From: Ecdyonurus torrentis
Lineage: Eukaryota; Arthropoda; Insecta; Ephemeroptera; Heptageniidae
DNA length: 64,000 nucleotides
Reading direction: 5' to 3'
Assembly: GCA_949318235.1 (NCBI GenBank)
Contig: OX439132.1
Span: 15,772,943-15,836,942, forward strand
Below are positions 1 through 14,484 of this stretch, piece by piece; position 1 is the first letter of the stretch, and each line of letters starts with the position of its first letter. The position numbers and the translations under genes are program-made. Below the pieces are notes generated by a model. It saw only the letters and a list, made by a program, of their open reading frames with translations, searched no databases and was not told the DNA's origin.

Positions 1-583
1 AATTTAATATGAAATTTATGTAATTTAAATATTAAAATAATAACCGATATAAAGTTTTATTATAGGAAAAGTTTGAGGAATAGCAACAAAAACAACCTAG
101 AAGTTTTCATAAATGTGGTATTTTAAAGAGAAAAAAAAAACACACAAGTATTTTCATTATAACTTATATGCATATTATAGAAGCATAGTATTATACAGTA
201 GTCCTTCTATTTATGCATTGTTTTATATCAGTCATATTAATATGAAGAGTGGCCAAAAAAAAGGACTACACGTACCAGAAAAAAATACTAAATGAAAATA
301 TTTTTATGAAATTTTTTATATGGATACATATTATTTTTATGAAACACAATCAACATAAGATATAATATACAAGAAATAACATATGATTGTAACGACAAAA
401 ACCACAAACTTACAAAATAAAATTTTGCTTATTAATTATTTTAAGAAGTGCAATACTTTCTAAACACCACGCATTCTTTTGATTTTTCAATTACACATTT
501 TTCAATGAAATAAAGTTTTATTGGATTTTTTTCTTCAAACTTTCAGTTGATTATTATTTATGCGTAGATAATTTGCTTGATTA
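1..583. other. AT-rich non-coding stretch
   Basis: No coding region is supported here. The sequence is AT-rich with short A and T runs. TTTATT at about 517-522 reads AATAAA on the minus strand, roughly 60 nt downstream of the stop codon of the minus-strand ORF at 584-1309. It is a plausible poly(A) signal for that gene. Confidence 0.5.
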
Positions 584-1309
584 TTATTCCAATTTATTTT
601 CAAAAAATAATGGTTTAAATTTAATAAAATGGACTTCCACTTGAGGTGCATGTTCAGACATCAAGGCTTCTAGTTTACTTGCAGTCTCATTTAGAAATAT
701 TTCACACTCTTCAACGTTTTCAAAGTATTTTAAATCATCAGAACTCATAATTGGACCAGTCACAATATGAATAACATAAAAGTTCATATCTTTTAAACAC
801 TGATCTTCAATATTATAAAATCTTGCAAAATATTCACCAGTTTTATTGTTATTTACTATATATTTGAAATCAGTAATATAATCAATTACAACTGAAGTTG
901 TTTTATCTACTTTATATTGAGGATCACAAAGTGTTGCCATCTGAAAATTATTATTAATATCATTAAAATCCAGATTGCGTATATTGTCTCTACCATTATT
1001 TGCCGCATAGTTCAACCAAAATGCCATTTCTCCTTTGCCATCATTAGGTCCACCCAAAAATACAATCAAGTTATGATTAGGTTCTTTAGATTTATTATTT
1101 AAAATATCTGTTAACTGGTTGATAGCCTTGCCTTGTTTGGGTAAACTCATGAAACAGAAATCATGTATGAAAGTTATAGTTGATGACCTAAGAGTAACTG
1201 CGTGGTCTTCTCTTTCTAGACGTTGATTAGGATCAGGTAAATTGATAAAAAATAGAAGATTTACGTAAAATATGATGATTGCCAATAAAATCACTTTAAT
1301 CTCTGCCAT
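584..1309 (-). CDS. hypothetical single-exon protein, 241 aa, N-terminal hydrophobic anchor and degenerate P-loop-like motif
   Basis: This minus-strand ORF starts at an ATG whose first base is 1309 and ends with a stop at 586-584. The frame is open for 10 more codons upstream but has no ATG there, so MAEIKV is the likely start. Residues 4-22 are strongly hydrophobic (ILLAIIIFYVNLLFF), which suggests a signal peptide or signal anchor. Near residue 85 the string LIVFLGGPNDGKGE fits GxxxxGK of a Walker A loop, but the usual Ser/Thr after GK is missing and Glu follows, so nucleotide binding is doubtful. Possible N-glycosylation sequons are present (NKS, NKT, NET). An AATAAA-like signal lies about 60 nt downstream. 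I do not recognise the family. An intronless ORF of this length in such AT-rich DNA is unlikely to be chance. It could be a real small gene, a retrocopy or part of a repeat. Confidence 0.55.
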   Translation of the reverse strand: MAEIKVILLAIIIFYVNLLFFINLPDPNQRLEREDHAVTLRSSTITFIHDFCFMSLPKQGKAINQLTDILNNKSKEPNHNLIVFLGGPNDGKGEMAFWLNYAANNGRDNIRNLDFNDINNNFQMATLCDPQYKVDKTTSVVIDYITDFKYIVNNNKTGEYFARFYNIEDQCLKDMNFYVIHIVTGPIMSSDDLKYFENVEECEIFLNETASKLEALMSEHAPQVEVHFIKFKPLFFENKLE

Positions 1310-2116
1310 GCTGTTGAAAAAAAAATCTTCAAAACACAATTATTCTTGTAAAAGATCAACCAACGTAGCATATAACAGATTGTTAACAGATTTCTTATAA
1401 AAATTCAAATGAAAGAAATTAATTGTTGGTGCGAGTTGTTTTGCTTTATTAAAATCAAAGTCCCTAGAAAATACCAAGTACTCTCACTCTATAATTAACT
1501 TTTTTTTTTTTCATTGTTGAGAGGTCACGATTGCTATTTAACTGCATATTATTGGAGTGAGGTTTTTAACGGTTTTGGTGAAAGTACCATGGGATCTTAG
1601 TTAAATTGTAATAGCTTCTCATTAATCATTTTATTTTAAATATTTTATCTGCCATACGTCAATATGCGATATATATAATATTTAACTAAAATAAATAAAT
1701 TTATATTATAATTATATACTCAAATTTAATATATATTTAATATGTTTTATTTTTATCAAAATGCAATAGAAATAAAATGAAATAATTGACTTCCATTCAC
1801 AAAAATGCTAAATATAGATACAACTTTACTCTAATGGTTTTATAATAATTTTATGGAACATAAAAGCCATAACATTTTAATGTCCTGCACTTAGCTATTC
1901 AACGCTCTTTATATCTAATTGCTCACAATGCAAATTGATTTTTTTCCTTTCTAAAATATAAATTCAATGTTTTTTTTTTTTTTTTTTTTTTTTTTTACAT
2001 AAATTATTTATATTTTTTGTGCTGCTTCTCCTTCTTTTATCATTATTATATTTCTTCCTTTAGAGTAGCTTTATTATGTATCTGAAACTTGGTTTAAATA
2101 AATATGTTGAAAAATA

Positions 2117-2434
2117 TAAAGGCGTAAAACACCTTGAACAAAAAAGTTGTGTTATATCCTAACAAACCTGAAAATCAACATTGATTTGGCCGGAGTCATT
2201 GATTTCTAATTTATTTTCCATTCAAAAAATGCCACTGGCCGTCACTGACGTCACAGCTCGCCCGGTTTTCGTGCGCGTAAAACAAGCGAGCTGTGACGTC
2301 AGTGACTGCCAGTGGCATTTTGTGAATGGAAAATAAATTAGAAATCATTGACTTTCTCTAAATCAACGTTGATTTTCAGGTTTGTTAGGATATTGCACAA
2401 CTTTTTTTTTTATTCAAGGTGTTATACGCCTTTA
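2117..2434. mobile_element. 318-bp hairpin MITE, copy 1
   Basis: The two halves are near-perfect reverse complements over the whole length. The ends are TAAAGGCG and CGCCTTTA, and the loop is a short stretch around 2261-2284. Each arm carries TGACGTCA next to the loop (2246-2253 and 2294-2301). A related copy lies at 11220-11536. The ends are compatible with a TA target duplication, so a non-autonomous Tc1/mariner-like element is the best guess. There is no ORF inside. Confidence 0.8.
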
Positions 2435-3322
2435 AGTGTTTACTACTCTATTTCACGTAACTCGTAAAACATTTCTTTATAACTTTATGTCATTCTTTTT
2501 ATTTTAAACCAATTATAAATTAATAATCAACGTTTTAGAATTTATTGTTATATTACAATATGGAAAAATAGAAAAATATTACACTTGAATGTACCTTGTT
2601 ATTTTTTTATAAAGTTTGGCATTGCACGATAATATTATAGTATTTTAAAAATAGAAATACAATTGAGGTAACAACAACGAATCTAAAGTTTTGTAATAAC
2701 AAAGAAAAATAATAGTTTTTGATACGGTGTACTAGCGCATTGTATAATAATAATAAAAAATTTACTTCCTAATTGCGGGATTCGATCGTGTATATATATA
2801 TATTTTTTTTTTCTGTCACGCGAACATTGTGGGGTAAAATACCGCAAGTAGCGTGGTTGAAAAGTGGGGTTGAGTTGGGGGTTATAGTCTGTCAGTCGCC
2901 TCAGCTCTCACAGTTATAGTCACGTTATTACTAGAGTTTGACCAACAAAACAACTTTTTTTATATATATATAACTTCAGGTGCTTTATAATAATGATAGA
3001 TCAATAATAGACTCTAGCTTTATTGTGTTCTATATTCTCATTATATTTAATTGTATATATTTTATTATTAATTTTTGGCTTAACTTATAGAGATATTTTA
3101 CAACAGGTGTTTTCAATATTATTGATTAATTTTAAATTATTTTGGTGCATAATTCTTATTTATTGTAGTGATAGGAGGAAGCTAAAGGTATATAAAGATC
3201 AACACAGGGGTCAAATATTGTAGTATAAAACTGAATTTATGATGTAATTTTGATAAAATCAATAGAAAATATTACCTACCATGTATTTTTACTTCCCCTT
3301 TACATGGTCGCAAAAGAACATT

Positions 3323-3361
<39 letters not shown>

Positions 3362-4511
3362 TGATTTGAAAGTATTATGGATGAAGGGGATATGTTTTTC
3401 TATAGTCTTGCGTCTCATATTTTTTGTTCGTATTATGTTATCTGATGCGTAGTTTTTTTTCCTGATAAAAATTTGCTTTTCTTTTTCATCCTTCTTTACA
3501 AATTTTTATAGTTGCTATGGAAACAAAATTTCTGTGTACATACTATACTTTCAAATTAATTGTGACATACATTCTCATATTTCTAAAAAAGCATGCATGT
3601 TTGTCATTATATTAGCACAAAAAAAAAGTTTCTTTTGCTCAAAAAATTTCACAATCACATTTAAAAAGCATTGCTTCATTTTTTTTTTTTTTTTTAATGG
3701 AGAACATGGCTTACAAACATAATAATAATTAAAATAAATAAAATGCTATACAGAACAAATATGGTTGCTCGTTTTAATCTTTGACATTGTATTAGTAAAA
3801 CAATACTATTTTGTAAATGTATGCAAATTTGCTTTGAACAAGTGTGTAAAACATACAAAAATATTTTAAAGCACATTTTATTATTCATTTTAACATGAAA
3901 AAGTTTTTTTTTTTTTTTTTTTTTTTTTTAATGATGTGATATTATTATTAGAATCTATTTTTAAATTTTACTTTTGTTAATAAAAAATATACTAAACAAT
4001 GTAGCGTGTAATAGTTTCTTGGAAGCCAAGCTTATTTACATTGAGGTTGTTGTAGTCCGTGAAATTGGTCCATTAAACTTTGTTCACAGCATCTTAATCA
4101 TTCACATCAACGCATTTTCAAATTAATGTTTCTTTCACAGTATGAAAAAAATAAATACAAATTACAATCACAGCATACATTTTTTTTTTAAAGTTTGTAT
4201 TATATTATTTCATTTCATTTCTAAGAAAGAAAGTTATTAATATACGTATAATGTTGGCATACTAGGCTATTTAATTAACTTTCAAAAAAATATACTGGAT
4301 ATAAATCGAGGTTTGCTTGTCCTAAAATAAGCTTCGTGCTGTATAAAAAAAATTATAAAACATTTTTAAAAAAATGTCTGAATTCAACAAAGATGCAAAC
4401 TCGTACGTGAATGTTTGATCGTATTACTTTTACGATATTTAATTATGTTTATTATAATAGATATTTGATTTTCTTACGCAGATAGTAATTTTATAATATT
4501 ATATTTACTTA

Positions 4512-4697
4512 TACAGTCTTCTGGGGTGACTTTATTGAACACCCAATTATCTTTGTCTGCGGGCTTCATTTGAGAAATTTGAAGAATCTTACTATTGTTC
4601 AAATTTATTTGTGATCTTAATGACATGTTTCAAAATTTTGAAATGAGTGCCCAAAGTAGAAATAAGTGGGTGTTCAAAGTCAACCCAGTTGACTGTA
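4512..4697. mobile_element. 186-bp inverted-repeat MITE with TA-CAGTC ends
   Basis: The left end (TACAGTC, then GGGTGACTTTATTGAACACCC) is mirrored by the right end (GGGTGTTCAAAGTCAACCC, then GACTGTA). The arms align as imperfect reverse complements for about 70 bp each. TA at both ends fits the target-site duplication of Tc1/mariner-type elements. It is non-coding. Confidence 0.65.
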
Positions 4698-5477
4698 CTT
4701 TAAGATTTTAATTATTTACCCAATACTCAAATTAAATGATTACTTATACAAAATCTCGTATCTCTCATTTAAAATTGATATAAAATACGAGTTATAAAAC
4801 CTTCATTACGTTTAAGAAGAAGGAGAAGAAGAAGACATTTCAATTAGCTCTATGTAAATTTACTGCTTGCTTGATAAATTTGAATTGAATAAAGGATTTT
4901 GATTTCATCAAGATATAAGATGAAATATTGGCACCCTGACGAGAATCGATGCTTAACAATAGAATGGAGTAATCTACATTCCAAGCTTTACTCTCTCTCT
5001 CTCTCTCTCTCTCTAGTTGGGTGAGAGTTAATTTAATCCAAAAGTGATTAGAAATGTGACGGCTAAGCAGATTATACTGATCTTCTCTCAATATGCTATA
5101 TACTTATATCTATATACACAACTCTATTGTTATATATATATATATATATATATATCACGAATGCATGAATTTCAAGTATAGCTTATATAGTAGTATCAAA
5201 ACTAATTAGTGGTAATAATATACTAATTATGACTTGATTGATATCTTATGATATAATAATTAGATTGTATAATTTAGTATATTAATGGTTAAGGTTATGA
5301 TTATATTATCACTTATTACATATCATCAATATTAATTTTTTTCATTTTTTCTAATATATGTTTAATTTTTTGTTGGGATGAATATGTATGAAACATAATG
5401 GAAGTTTAATCATGTTCTTAATTTTGTAAATTAAGCAAACACAAATGAACATAAGTGGTGAAGCTCGTAGAACAAAG

Positions 5478-5633
<156 letters not shown>

Positions 5634-5829
5634 CCTAACTGTAAAAAATAAAATGTATATTTTATAAAGTATAAATAGCTTCTTTATCAAAATAATAATA
5701 TAGAAAATCTTGTAATAAAATCTCAAAATAAACGTCTAATAAATTAGTATTGAACTTTGGTAAACAAAAATTTATATATATATAATTTAATGTAAAGTTT
5801 AACCGATAAAAGTTATACAGTATAGTTTT

Positions 5830-6110
5830 GAAGATAAATGCTATGGAAACTCAACTATAACTGACTCTCTCCCAATGATGAACTATCTCAGCCTCCTGTG
5901 ATATACAGTATACCCTATATACATAGTTTTGCTGTCTAGAACACATTACCCAACTTACTGACCATGCTGTCTAAACTTTACTTAGATAATTTACCATCTA
6001 ACTGGCAAATAGAAACACAAGGCCAGTGTAAAGTAAACTAAATCATCTGCCCCAGAGAAGAAAACCTCACGATTATAAAATAAATGGTATAACCCTCTCC
6101 TATTCTTATA
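5830..6110. other. less AT-rich non-coding patch
   Basis: The base composition rises in C relative to the flanks (for example CTGACTCTCTCCCAATGATG), yet all frames are broken by stops. No RNA family or inverted repeat was recognised. It could be an old repeat or a conserved non-coding element. Confidence 0.3.
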
Positions 6111-7711
6111 TATAAAATTAATAGTCTAGACTTTGTTTATTGAGTTACATCAAACACGTTTTAATTTAGTATACTGTTAATTTATTGATTTAATTATAAA
6201 ATCTAATAAAAAAAGGTTATAAATTTGAGGGTGAAATACATTTATATATTCTTACTTCTATAATATGTAATAATATTTTAATTTTTAACTTTAACGTTTC
6301 TTAGGTTCTAATTTAATTATTTTTTATTGCAGTTTTTGTAAATTATTTTTGAATTTGTTGGGATTTTTGTATGCATTTATTATAATTAGTATTTTAGAAA
6401 AAATCATTCCAATATATTTTTTCGCAGTTCAAAATTGTCTCCGTATAACAAATATGAAATTGTATTAGCTGTAGCTAAATAAATAACAATTTCATTTCAC
6501 TTTCATTTCAGTTGAAATAAAACAAAATAAATGAATGAATTTTTTCAGAATTTTATTAAACCAATTTTTTTGTAATAATTTATTTTATTTATAATCGGCT
6601 TATATTACTTTTATTTATATTTTTTTATGCGACTTCAAGTAAAAATTGTCTTGAGGTAATCGTACCTTTATAAGTACAGAGAGACAAATTTTTTCTTACT
6701 CTACTAATATGAAATTTTGAGAAGAATTCTGTTGGTTTAAGAAAAATTCTGAGAAACTGAGTAAATAAATGAAAAAGTCTTCATATAAGTATAATATATT
6801 ATTCTATAAAGTAGTTTCTTTTATATAATATAATATTTGAAGCTAAAGTTTTGTCTTTCACACACGTGTTTTATCTTCTTTAGAAATTTTTTATTTATTT
6901 TATGATTGCTAGTTAAGAATTCCATTACCTAAATCTTTCTTTATATTCATACAATACAGTATAAGCTCGTGAGGATCAAACTTTTTGTAGCAACCTGTAC
7001 AAGTTTTTTTTTTTTTTTTTTTTCATTTTTGTTACCGCACGTATTCGTACACATAGGTAAGAAAAAAAATAGATAAATTTTAAATTATGGCAATTTATGT
7101 ATAGTAACAGTAAATAATAAAATAAACTTGGTTACATTTTTATCGCATTTAATTTTATGTTATTTGTGGATTAAGAAATAAATTTATAACATGAAACATG
7201 ACATTTTTATAAAATATTAAATATATTTTAATAGAATTTTTATCAAATATATCAAACAATTTCTCATCTTTTTTTTTTTTTTTTTTTTTTTTGGTGAGAA
7301 TTGAACATTTGTGTCATGCAAGTTAAATTTTTTTTTCTGATGGAAACGTAGAATACTATCAAGATTTACTATTTGACTTAAAATAGAAGAAATAAAAATA
7401 TATTGAGACATATTTGATAAAGATTGATACGACTGACCAAATTTATTTCACAATTTAACTCAAGCTTTTAGAAAATCGGAAATTGAGTAAGGAAAGCACA
7501 AGCGTAATCTTTCATTTAAATCTTTGTCACTTGACATCTCATGTATGTCACGTATTATATATATATATATATATCACGTTTATAAAAACGATACAATGAT
7601 AAATGATAGACATAGCTTTTAAGATTTTAAATTATAATTAACTTTGATGAAAATAATTTTCAAGTACATATATAAAAAATTAATATTTTTTGTTGTTCTG
7701 TTTGTTTACAG

Positions 7712-7963
7712 CTGATGGCGAGAGTAGTGTTATCCCAAGTATGACATCACATCCGGTTCACGTATACTCCGGAGATGATGCACTAATTACATGTGTAGTA
7801 AGAGGTGGTACACCTCCACAAAGTTTACCTAGTGTAGTATGGGCAAGAATGAAAATAGCTTCAATGCATGAAATTCATAGAGATGATGCACCAAGAGAAC
7901 TTTTAACTGCAGGAGTAACTCGAGTCACGCCAGATCAAAGAGTTCACGTCATCCACGATGCAG
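7712..7963 (+). CDS. exon: N-terminal half of Ig domain
   Basis: The acceptor is TTTGTTTACAG and the donor is GTAAGAG. The exon is 252 nt with phase 1 at both ends. It encodes the first half of an Ig-like fold: the B-strand cysteine in ALITCVVRGG, then the core tryptophan in SVVWARMK about 16 residues later, then RELLTAGVTRVTPDQRVHV, which resembles the D-E strand region before the second cysteine. The matching C-terminal half with the YxC motif is in the next exon. An N-terminal Ig domain of this type is the membrane-distal module in Ig/DB/FN3 proteins. The start codon and signal peptide are encoded farther upstream. A TTG-led extension into the intron is not a real start. Confidence 0.88.
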
Positions 7964-8936
7964 GTAAGAGAATAATAATAATAATATAACAATAAACATG
8001 CAAGTATGCAGATGAGTTCTCATTGTGTACATATATAGTAAATGTTGTTTTAATTAAATCTAACATTGTTGTTTTATTATATAAAGTAGGCTAATTGCTT
8101 TTATAAGTTCTGATTTTGAATATTAATTTATACATTGATATACTCAAAAGAGATTGTATTTACTTTATTATATCAAACATAATGTTTTTTAAGAGGTGTT
8201 AAATTTAGAAATTAATCTGCTTTACTAAATAATTTGTCATTGTTTACGTATTGAGGTTCTGAAATTGTAACATTTACAATAATATACACTAAATATAACA
8301 CAAAATAAGGTACTTATAGCTTAAAAGTGTAAGAACAAGGTAACCTTAAAGTGCTTACTTAGAACTTCAATAAGATAAATATTAGAATAATATGTAGGTA
8401 GGAAGATAACATAGAAAAAAATATCAATTTACTTTACTTGAATAAAGTTATATTTGAAGTCTGTTTTGTCAACAAAACTTATATTTACCACTATTATAAA
8501 TTATTATCTTTTAAAACAAACTATTATTATATTTGAGAAATATATGAAATTCAAACTTGGTAGTTTAATGTTTATGTACTTTATAAATTAAGTTTACAAT
8601 GTTTAAATGTTTTTTGCTTTAATTTTATACTAAGAATAATAATAATAAAAAAAAAACTATTGACGTCACAACTTTGTAGTCCTGCTAGAGTTACAAAATC
8701 GACCGTTCTTTAACCCTCATTGAAGTTCCATTAAATAAGCAAGTATAGTTCACTATTTTTATTTCAAAGGGGCAAGGGTTGTTTTAATTTTAAGTACTAT
8801 TTCTTTCATCGGGAGTAAAATTTAATTATGTATAGCATAAAACAATAATAGAAATTATATAATGAAAAAAAAAAAAAAAAAAACATACAAAAATGATTGA
8901 TTCACGTAGATATTTGTGTATTTAATGTCGTAAAAT

Positions 8937-9063
<127 letters not shown>

Positions 9064-11219
9064 GTTCTTCGATGTCCAACATTTTTCTATACACAGAAAG
9101 TAAAACTTCAGGAGTTAATATGTAAAGGTTTTGTAAAGAAAACTTTTGAGATCGGAACATAATATAAATATTTTTATATAGTATCGCTATTTAACTCAAA
9201 AGGAGCTATTTTCATTTTATTTAAAAGAATCAATATAAAAAATATCTAAATATTAATCTATTTTCATGTGATAACGCAATCAAATTTATCATAAAGTACT
9301 GGGTGTGGAAATCATTTAAATAAAATATTATTAAACCTTAAAAATATTAGAACATGATAAAAAGTATATTGATACGTGTGAGTAACATGAAATGTTCAAT
9401 TTGTCAGTCAATAATACAGTAACCTGTCACACATACATACATTTACGTATACAGTACATATATATATTAAGTATATAGGTAAAACAATTAAATAAGCCTC
9501 AGAAGCATTATAAAATTATATTAACTGTAGTACAATATTTGTAATACTCATATAATATTTAATAGTTTGTAATTTTCTAATAATTGTATGGTAATATTAT
9601 TATTATATTATATTATTGTACCAATATAGTAAATATTTATACGCTATATAATATAAACAGAAAACATAAACACAATATCGACTTATTTTTCGTAGTATGT
9701 AGTCATGCTGCATTGTATGTATTACATATTATGTGTTTTTTTTTTTAAAGCATATTAAAAATAAATTAAGCTAAGTTTTTACTATAATTTATTACTATTA
9801 ATAATTAAATTTATAGGAAAAAAAAGTCTAAGAAATTTAAAAGAAGTATGTATTTCATTTTAACATTTTTGCGGATATATTGAATAATTCTTGCAGCATT
9901 ATGAAAATATACTTTTTATGTACACAATAGGGCTAAATTAAAATTGATTTCTGGTTATTTTTTCATATTAAAAAGATAGGACAAAAAGATTGATTATTAT
10001 TTACTGAGGTAAGGTTATATATAAGTTTATGTATCGACTTGCTCTTTTGGGTTATATAATTTGGTAAAACAGCTTTTCCTGCGTGTTAATTTTTCCCTTC
10101 GTGCCGTGGTACTAATAATGCAACATTCTCATAAGAATCACTCAAAAAATACAATTTTTTTGTCTTATAAGCTACTCAAAAAGGTAGACATATTAGGAGT
10201 TGCAACCATAGTAGATAGAGAATTAAACAAGGCAACCACTTTGTGAAAGTATAAAGATAAGTAAGAGACAAGAAATCACCTCTTGATGGGAAAGTGAGAA
10301 TAGAAAACAAGTTTAGTACGTAAAATATTAAAATTCAAAATGTGGAAAAATATTTTAAATAAGACGGTATAGTAATCACAGTTTTTTCCCCCTTATTATT
10401 ACAGTGAAGTGCAAGGTATCTTCATGCTAGTATCATTACGTATGAAATTCTGTGTGTACTCTGTCTGTAGACATATATAAGATGATGAAGGAAAAAAATA
10501 TATATGTATATGTCATTATTTTAGTGTTTCGTGCTGTAAATACTAACACACAAACCATGCAAGAGGAGTAAAAGTGAAGAACGTAGAGGTAAAGTTGTCG
10601 TGTGAAGTGAAGGAAAAGAGGGTTGCATACTCACGCTTTACACGAAATATAATCCTCATTCTCTCTCAAACCTCCCACCTCTCATATATGATACAGTTGA
10701 CTATATTACTGTCATCTTTGTAAAACAAACTTCTTTTTTTTTATCGTTGTCATACTTTTACATATATGTAAACAAAATATCTTTTTAAAGTATCTTTTTA
10801 TACATAACCCCTTCAGTATACAATATTAAATAGTAAATAGTTTAATTATTATATAATTTAAGCGAAAGAAAATATTTAAATGTATTCCCTTTTTTGTTAA
10901 AAGGAAAATATATAATAAAAAGGTTTTAAAAAAACATTTTCGCAGTAAAGTTTTGTCCTAAATCAATAAATTATTTAAAATTAAGCAGCTTTTGTATAAT
11001 TCTGTATACGTTCAAAGAACATCAAAAGATTCAAGTTTTTTTTTTATATAATTTAAACTGTGTGGTACTTGAAATAGGAAAAGAAAGAAATACCTAATTT
11101 ATTTAAAAGCTTTTTTATATATATATATATATAAAGGTAAATTTCAATATTTCATGTTTATTTGAGAAAATAATTATACATAATTTAAAGCTGAATTATT
11201 TTATTTTCAAAATTTATAT

Positions 11220-11536
11220 TAAAGGCGTAGAATACCTTGAACAAAAAACATGTCTAATCCTAACATACTGTACCTAAATATCAACGTTAATTTGGCCGAA
11301 GTCATTGATTTCTAATTAATTTTCCATTTAAAAAATGGCAGCTGCGGGTTCATGACGTCACAGCTCGCCTGTTTCCTCGCGCTTGGACTATTGAGCTGTG
11401 ACGTCACAAACCCGCAGCTGCCATTTTGTGAATGGAAAATAAATTAGAAATCAATGACTTCGGCCAAATCAACGTTGATATTTAGGTATGTTACGTTATT
11501 AGACATGCTTTTTGTTCAAGGTGTTCTACGCCTTTA
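11220..11536. mobile_element. 317-bp hairpin MITE, copy 2
   Basis: It belongs to the same family as 2117-2434. Both have TAAAGGCGTA ends, the ACCTTGAACAAAAA subterminal block, the TCATTGATTTCTAAT block and TGACGTCA in both arms (11353-11360 and 11399-11406). The arm sequence next to the loop differs (GGCAGCTGCGGGTT here, GCCACTGGCCGTCAC in copy 1) yet stays palindromic within each copy. TTAA flanks both ends here, so the target site is TA or TTAA. Confidence 0.8.
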
Positions 11537-14484
11537 ACTATTTTTTAGGGTAATCAATTAATAAAAATTAGCGTAAATAAATATTTAAATCATTTATAAC
11601 ATCGTTTTTAACATAAGAAAGAAACGATTAAATTGTAAATATAATTTTAATCTCATTAAGAAACTAATACTGCACCTGTTTGACCTGTTTAATTAACAAA
11701 TTGTTCATTTTAATTAATGATGATAGATTATTGTAACCCTTTTTAATTAACGGTTACGATGCTTTGCACTTTGTTGTTGACCCACCTTGTAATGCATTTT
11801 GACGTCACATATTACAAGCGCAAAAACCGCAAGTAATCTCCTTAATTACATTTATAAACTTAATTCTTGCCTACTTATAAAAACACCCAACCAAGATTTT
11901 CTTTGTATTTGCATAAAGTTTGAATAATTTTTTTTATGATATTCTTCATCAAAAGTTTAAAACTTAAAGTTAAAAGAAAAAAAATGTTTGACAAAGTTTT
12001 ATTTATTTATTTCGTTTCGTGTTTTTTTTTCCGGATAAATGATGGCATGGACATATTAAAAAATATATACAAAACTAATACAAAAAGTAAAATAAATTTC
12101 ATGGTTTGTCACCAATAATTTGGCCTCAAGGTATAAATGAAATTACAGTGTAACACAATCTTGTTTCCAATTTTCACGTTTTAATGAAGCAATAATTCAT
12201 ATTGCTGAAACTGATTTTTAGCATTCAATATCATCAATTTATCAACTCTCATATAAAGTGGTGTTTTATTACAAAATTGGCTATTTCTTATTAAATTTAT
12301 TTTATAATAATAACTTTTAGGATGAAAAAAAATGTGTTATTAAAAATTACACACACCCATACCAACCCACTCACCCACCCCCAATTATATATATTTTATA
12401 GATTTAAAAGCAAGAATAAATTACAAAAATGATTACAGTACAGTATTTTTTTTTGTTAAATATATTCCAACCAATAACATTTTCAGTATTGGTATATGTT
12501 TTTAGTAAATTATTAACATTAATAAATAAATAATTCAATAAATTTAATATTCTATTGATATACACATTTTTGCTATTATGTACTGTTTTGAATATTGTTT
12601 AAAATGGTTTTAAAAGATTGTCTGTTGCTTTTGTTTCACATTAATATAATTTAAATTTGATATTGTACGTTTTATATTATTAACATCATTCATTTATAAT
12701 TAATAGTTTGAAATAAGAAGTCTTATCTTAATATTTTAAACTTATTATTAAATTTTGTTTGAAATTAGCTATGTTTTTTTTTTCTGTGTGTTATTTAATA
12801 TTTTTGATCAGTTCTGTACTGATAACATTTTTTTGTGTTAATAAAGCTCCCCACTGTTTGAATAAAAAACGTTGCATTATGCAAAACATGACGACAATCT
12901 CAAAAACACGCACATGTCAATGTAAAAAAACAAAAAACAAGATTTTCTTTGCAGATTTGTAAAATGTAATTTTTGTTTATTTAAGAAATTCAAACAGTTA
13001 TACAAAGAAGAGATTTCTAGTTTTGATATCCACACATTAATCCTAAACATTTTGAGTTATAAATGTAAAAAAAAAATAAAAAAAAAAAAAAAGAAAAAGA
13101 AAGCAAGAAAACTTTTGTTCTAAATTACTCTTTAATTTGTCTTAAAGTGTGATGAAATACCAAGGGATTTACATGCATTTTGTTTATATAATAATATATT
13201 GTGGTGGTTAAAATATTATATATATTTTTTTTAATTAAAAAGATAAAAAGCATTTTTATTTTCTTGGTGTAATTTACATGTATAGTACATAAAATTTAAT
13301 CTTACATTATTGTTAAAATAAATCAACAAATATTTGAAATTACACTATACTATAATATATTTACTTATTTAATTTTAATTCTACACAAAAGCCCCTTATT
13401 TTTTTTATTATTTTTTTTTTACACACATGTTTTTTATAGTGTATTTAATTTGAAAAAAACACATTATTCATTCTTTCATATAACCAATATAATAAAAGTA
13501 AATAATAAATTTAAAGGACCAATATTACTAACGACAAATTTGTAAAGGAGAAAGTATTTAAAATTGAACATAAAATTTGGTGATATATTATAAAGAAATT
13601 GATGATAAAAGAGACTTGATTTATATGAACCCACATTAGGTGTAATTTACGTTGTCAACCATATATCAATACGATAAGAATAAAGAAAACCTCTTGAAAA
13701 AAAAAATGTTAGTTTAAGAGACAATGGGAAATAAAGTCACATAGAGATTCTTATATTTTCTTATGTCAATCGTGATTTAGATTATTTGTTAGCAGGTTTT
13801 TTACTTAAAATTTAAATTCTACTTTGATTTATTATTTAATTAATTTGATTAATTGAGAGAATTGATTTCTACAGGTGTTTTAAATAAAAGAGAAAATTTG
13901 TTGAAGTATTATTGTCTCTTGAAAGTTTTATCAAAGGTTTTGACAGAATATTGAGAATCAGAGGTGTCATAATACCACTTTAGTAGTGGCTAAAAAAAGA
14001 CATAATAATAATAATAAAAAAGGTACCTAATTTCCTGAACTGAAATGTAAATTATCATACCATTATTTTTAATTTCTAAAATTTTGTTTTGCTTTACATC
14101 ACATTACATGAGAAGTGTTACTTTAAAAGCTTTTAATAATACCTGTACAACGTTCTATTTAGCAGTAAAATTGTGTTATTTTGTGATATATATTGTACAT
14201 ACAAAGTAACATTATTTATAATACAACATCAAATACAACATCACAACCTTATTAAAGTTAAAATCGGAACATTTCATAGTTAGAGTGAGAACTTTCAACC
14301 CTATATCTTCTCTTATATTATTGACAAATATTTTACGCTTAAATAAATACTTATAAGGTATTATAAGTAAATAAATTACACTTTATTTAGAGAAATCCGC
14401 TTCTTTGACCTTTGAAATACCACAAAATTGATTTTCTATATACTTGTAAATATTAATCTCCCTTTCCTTCTCTTATGTTTTTAG

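Noticed and set aside
3023..3223. Hydrophobic plus-strand frame considered as a signal-peptide exon for the large gene
   Set aside because: It lacks an ATG and a good donor in phase 1. The hydrophobicity follows from T-rich DNA.
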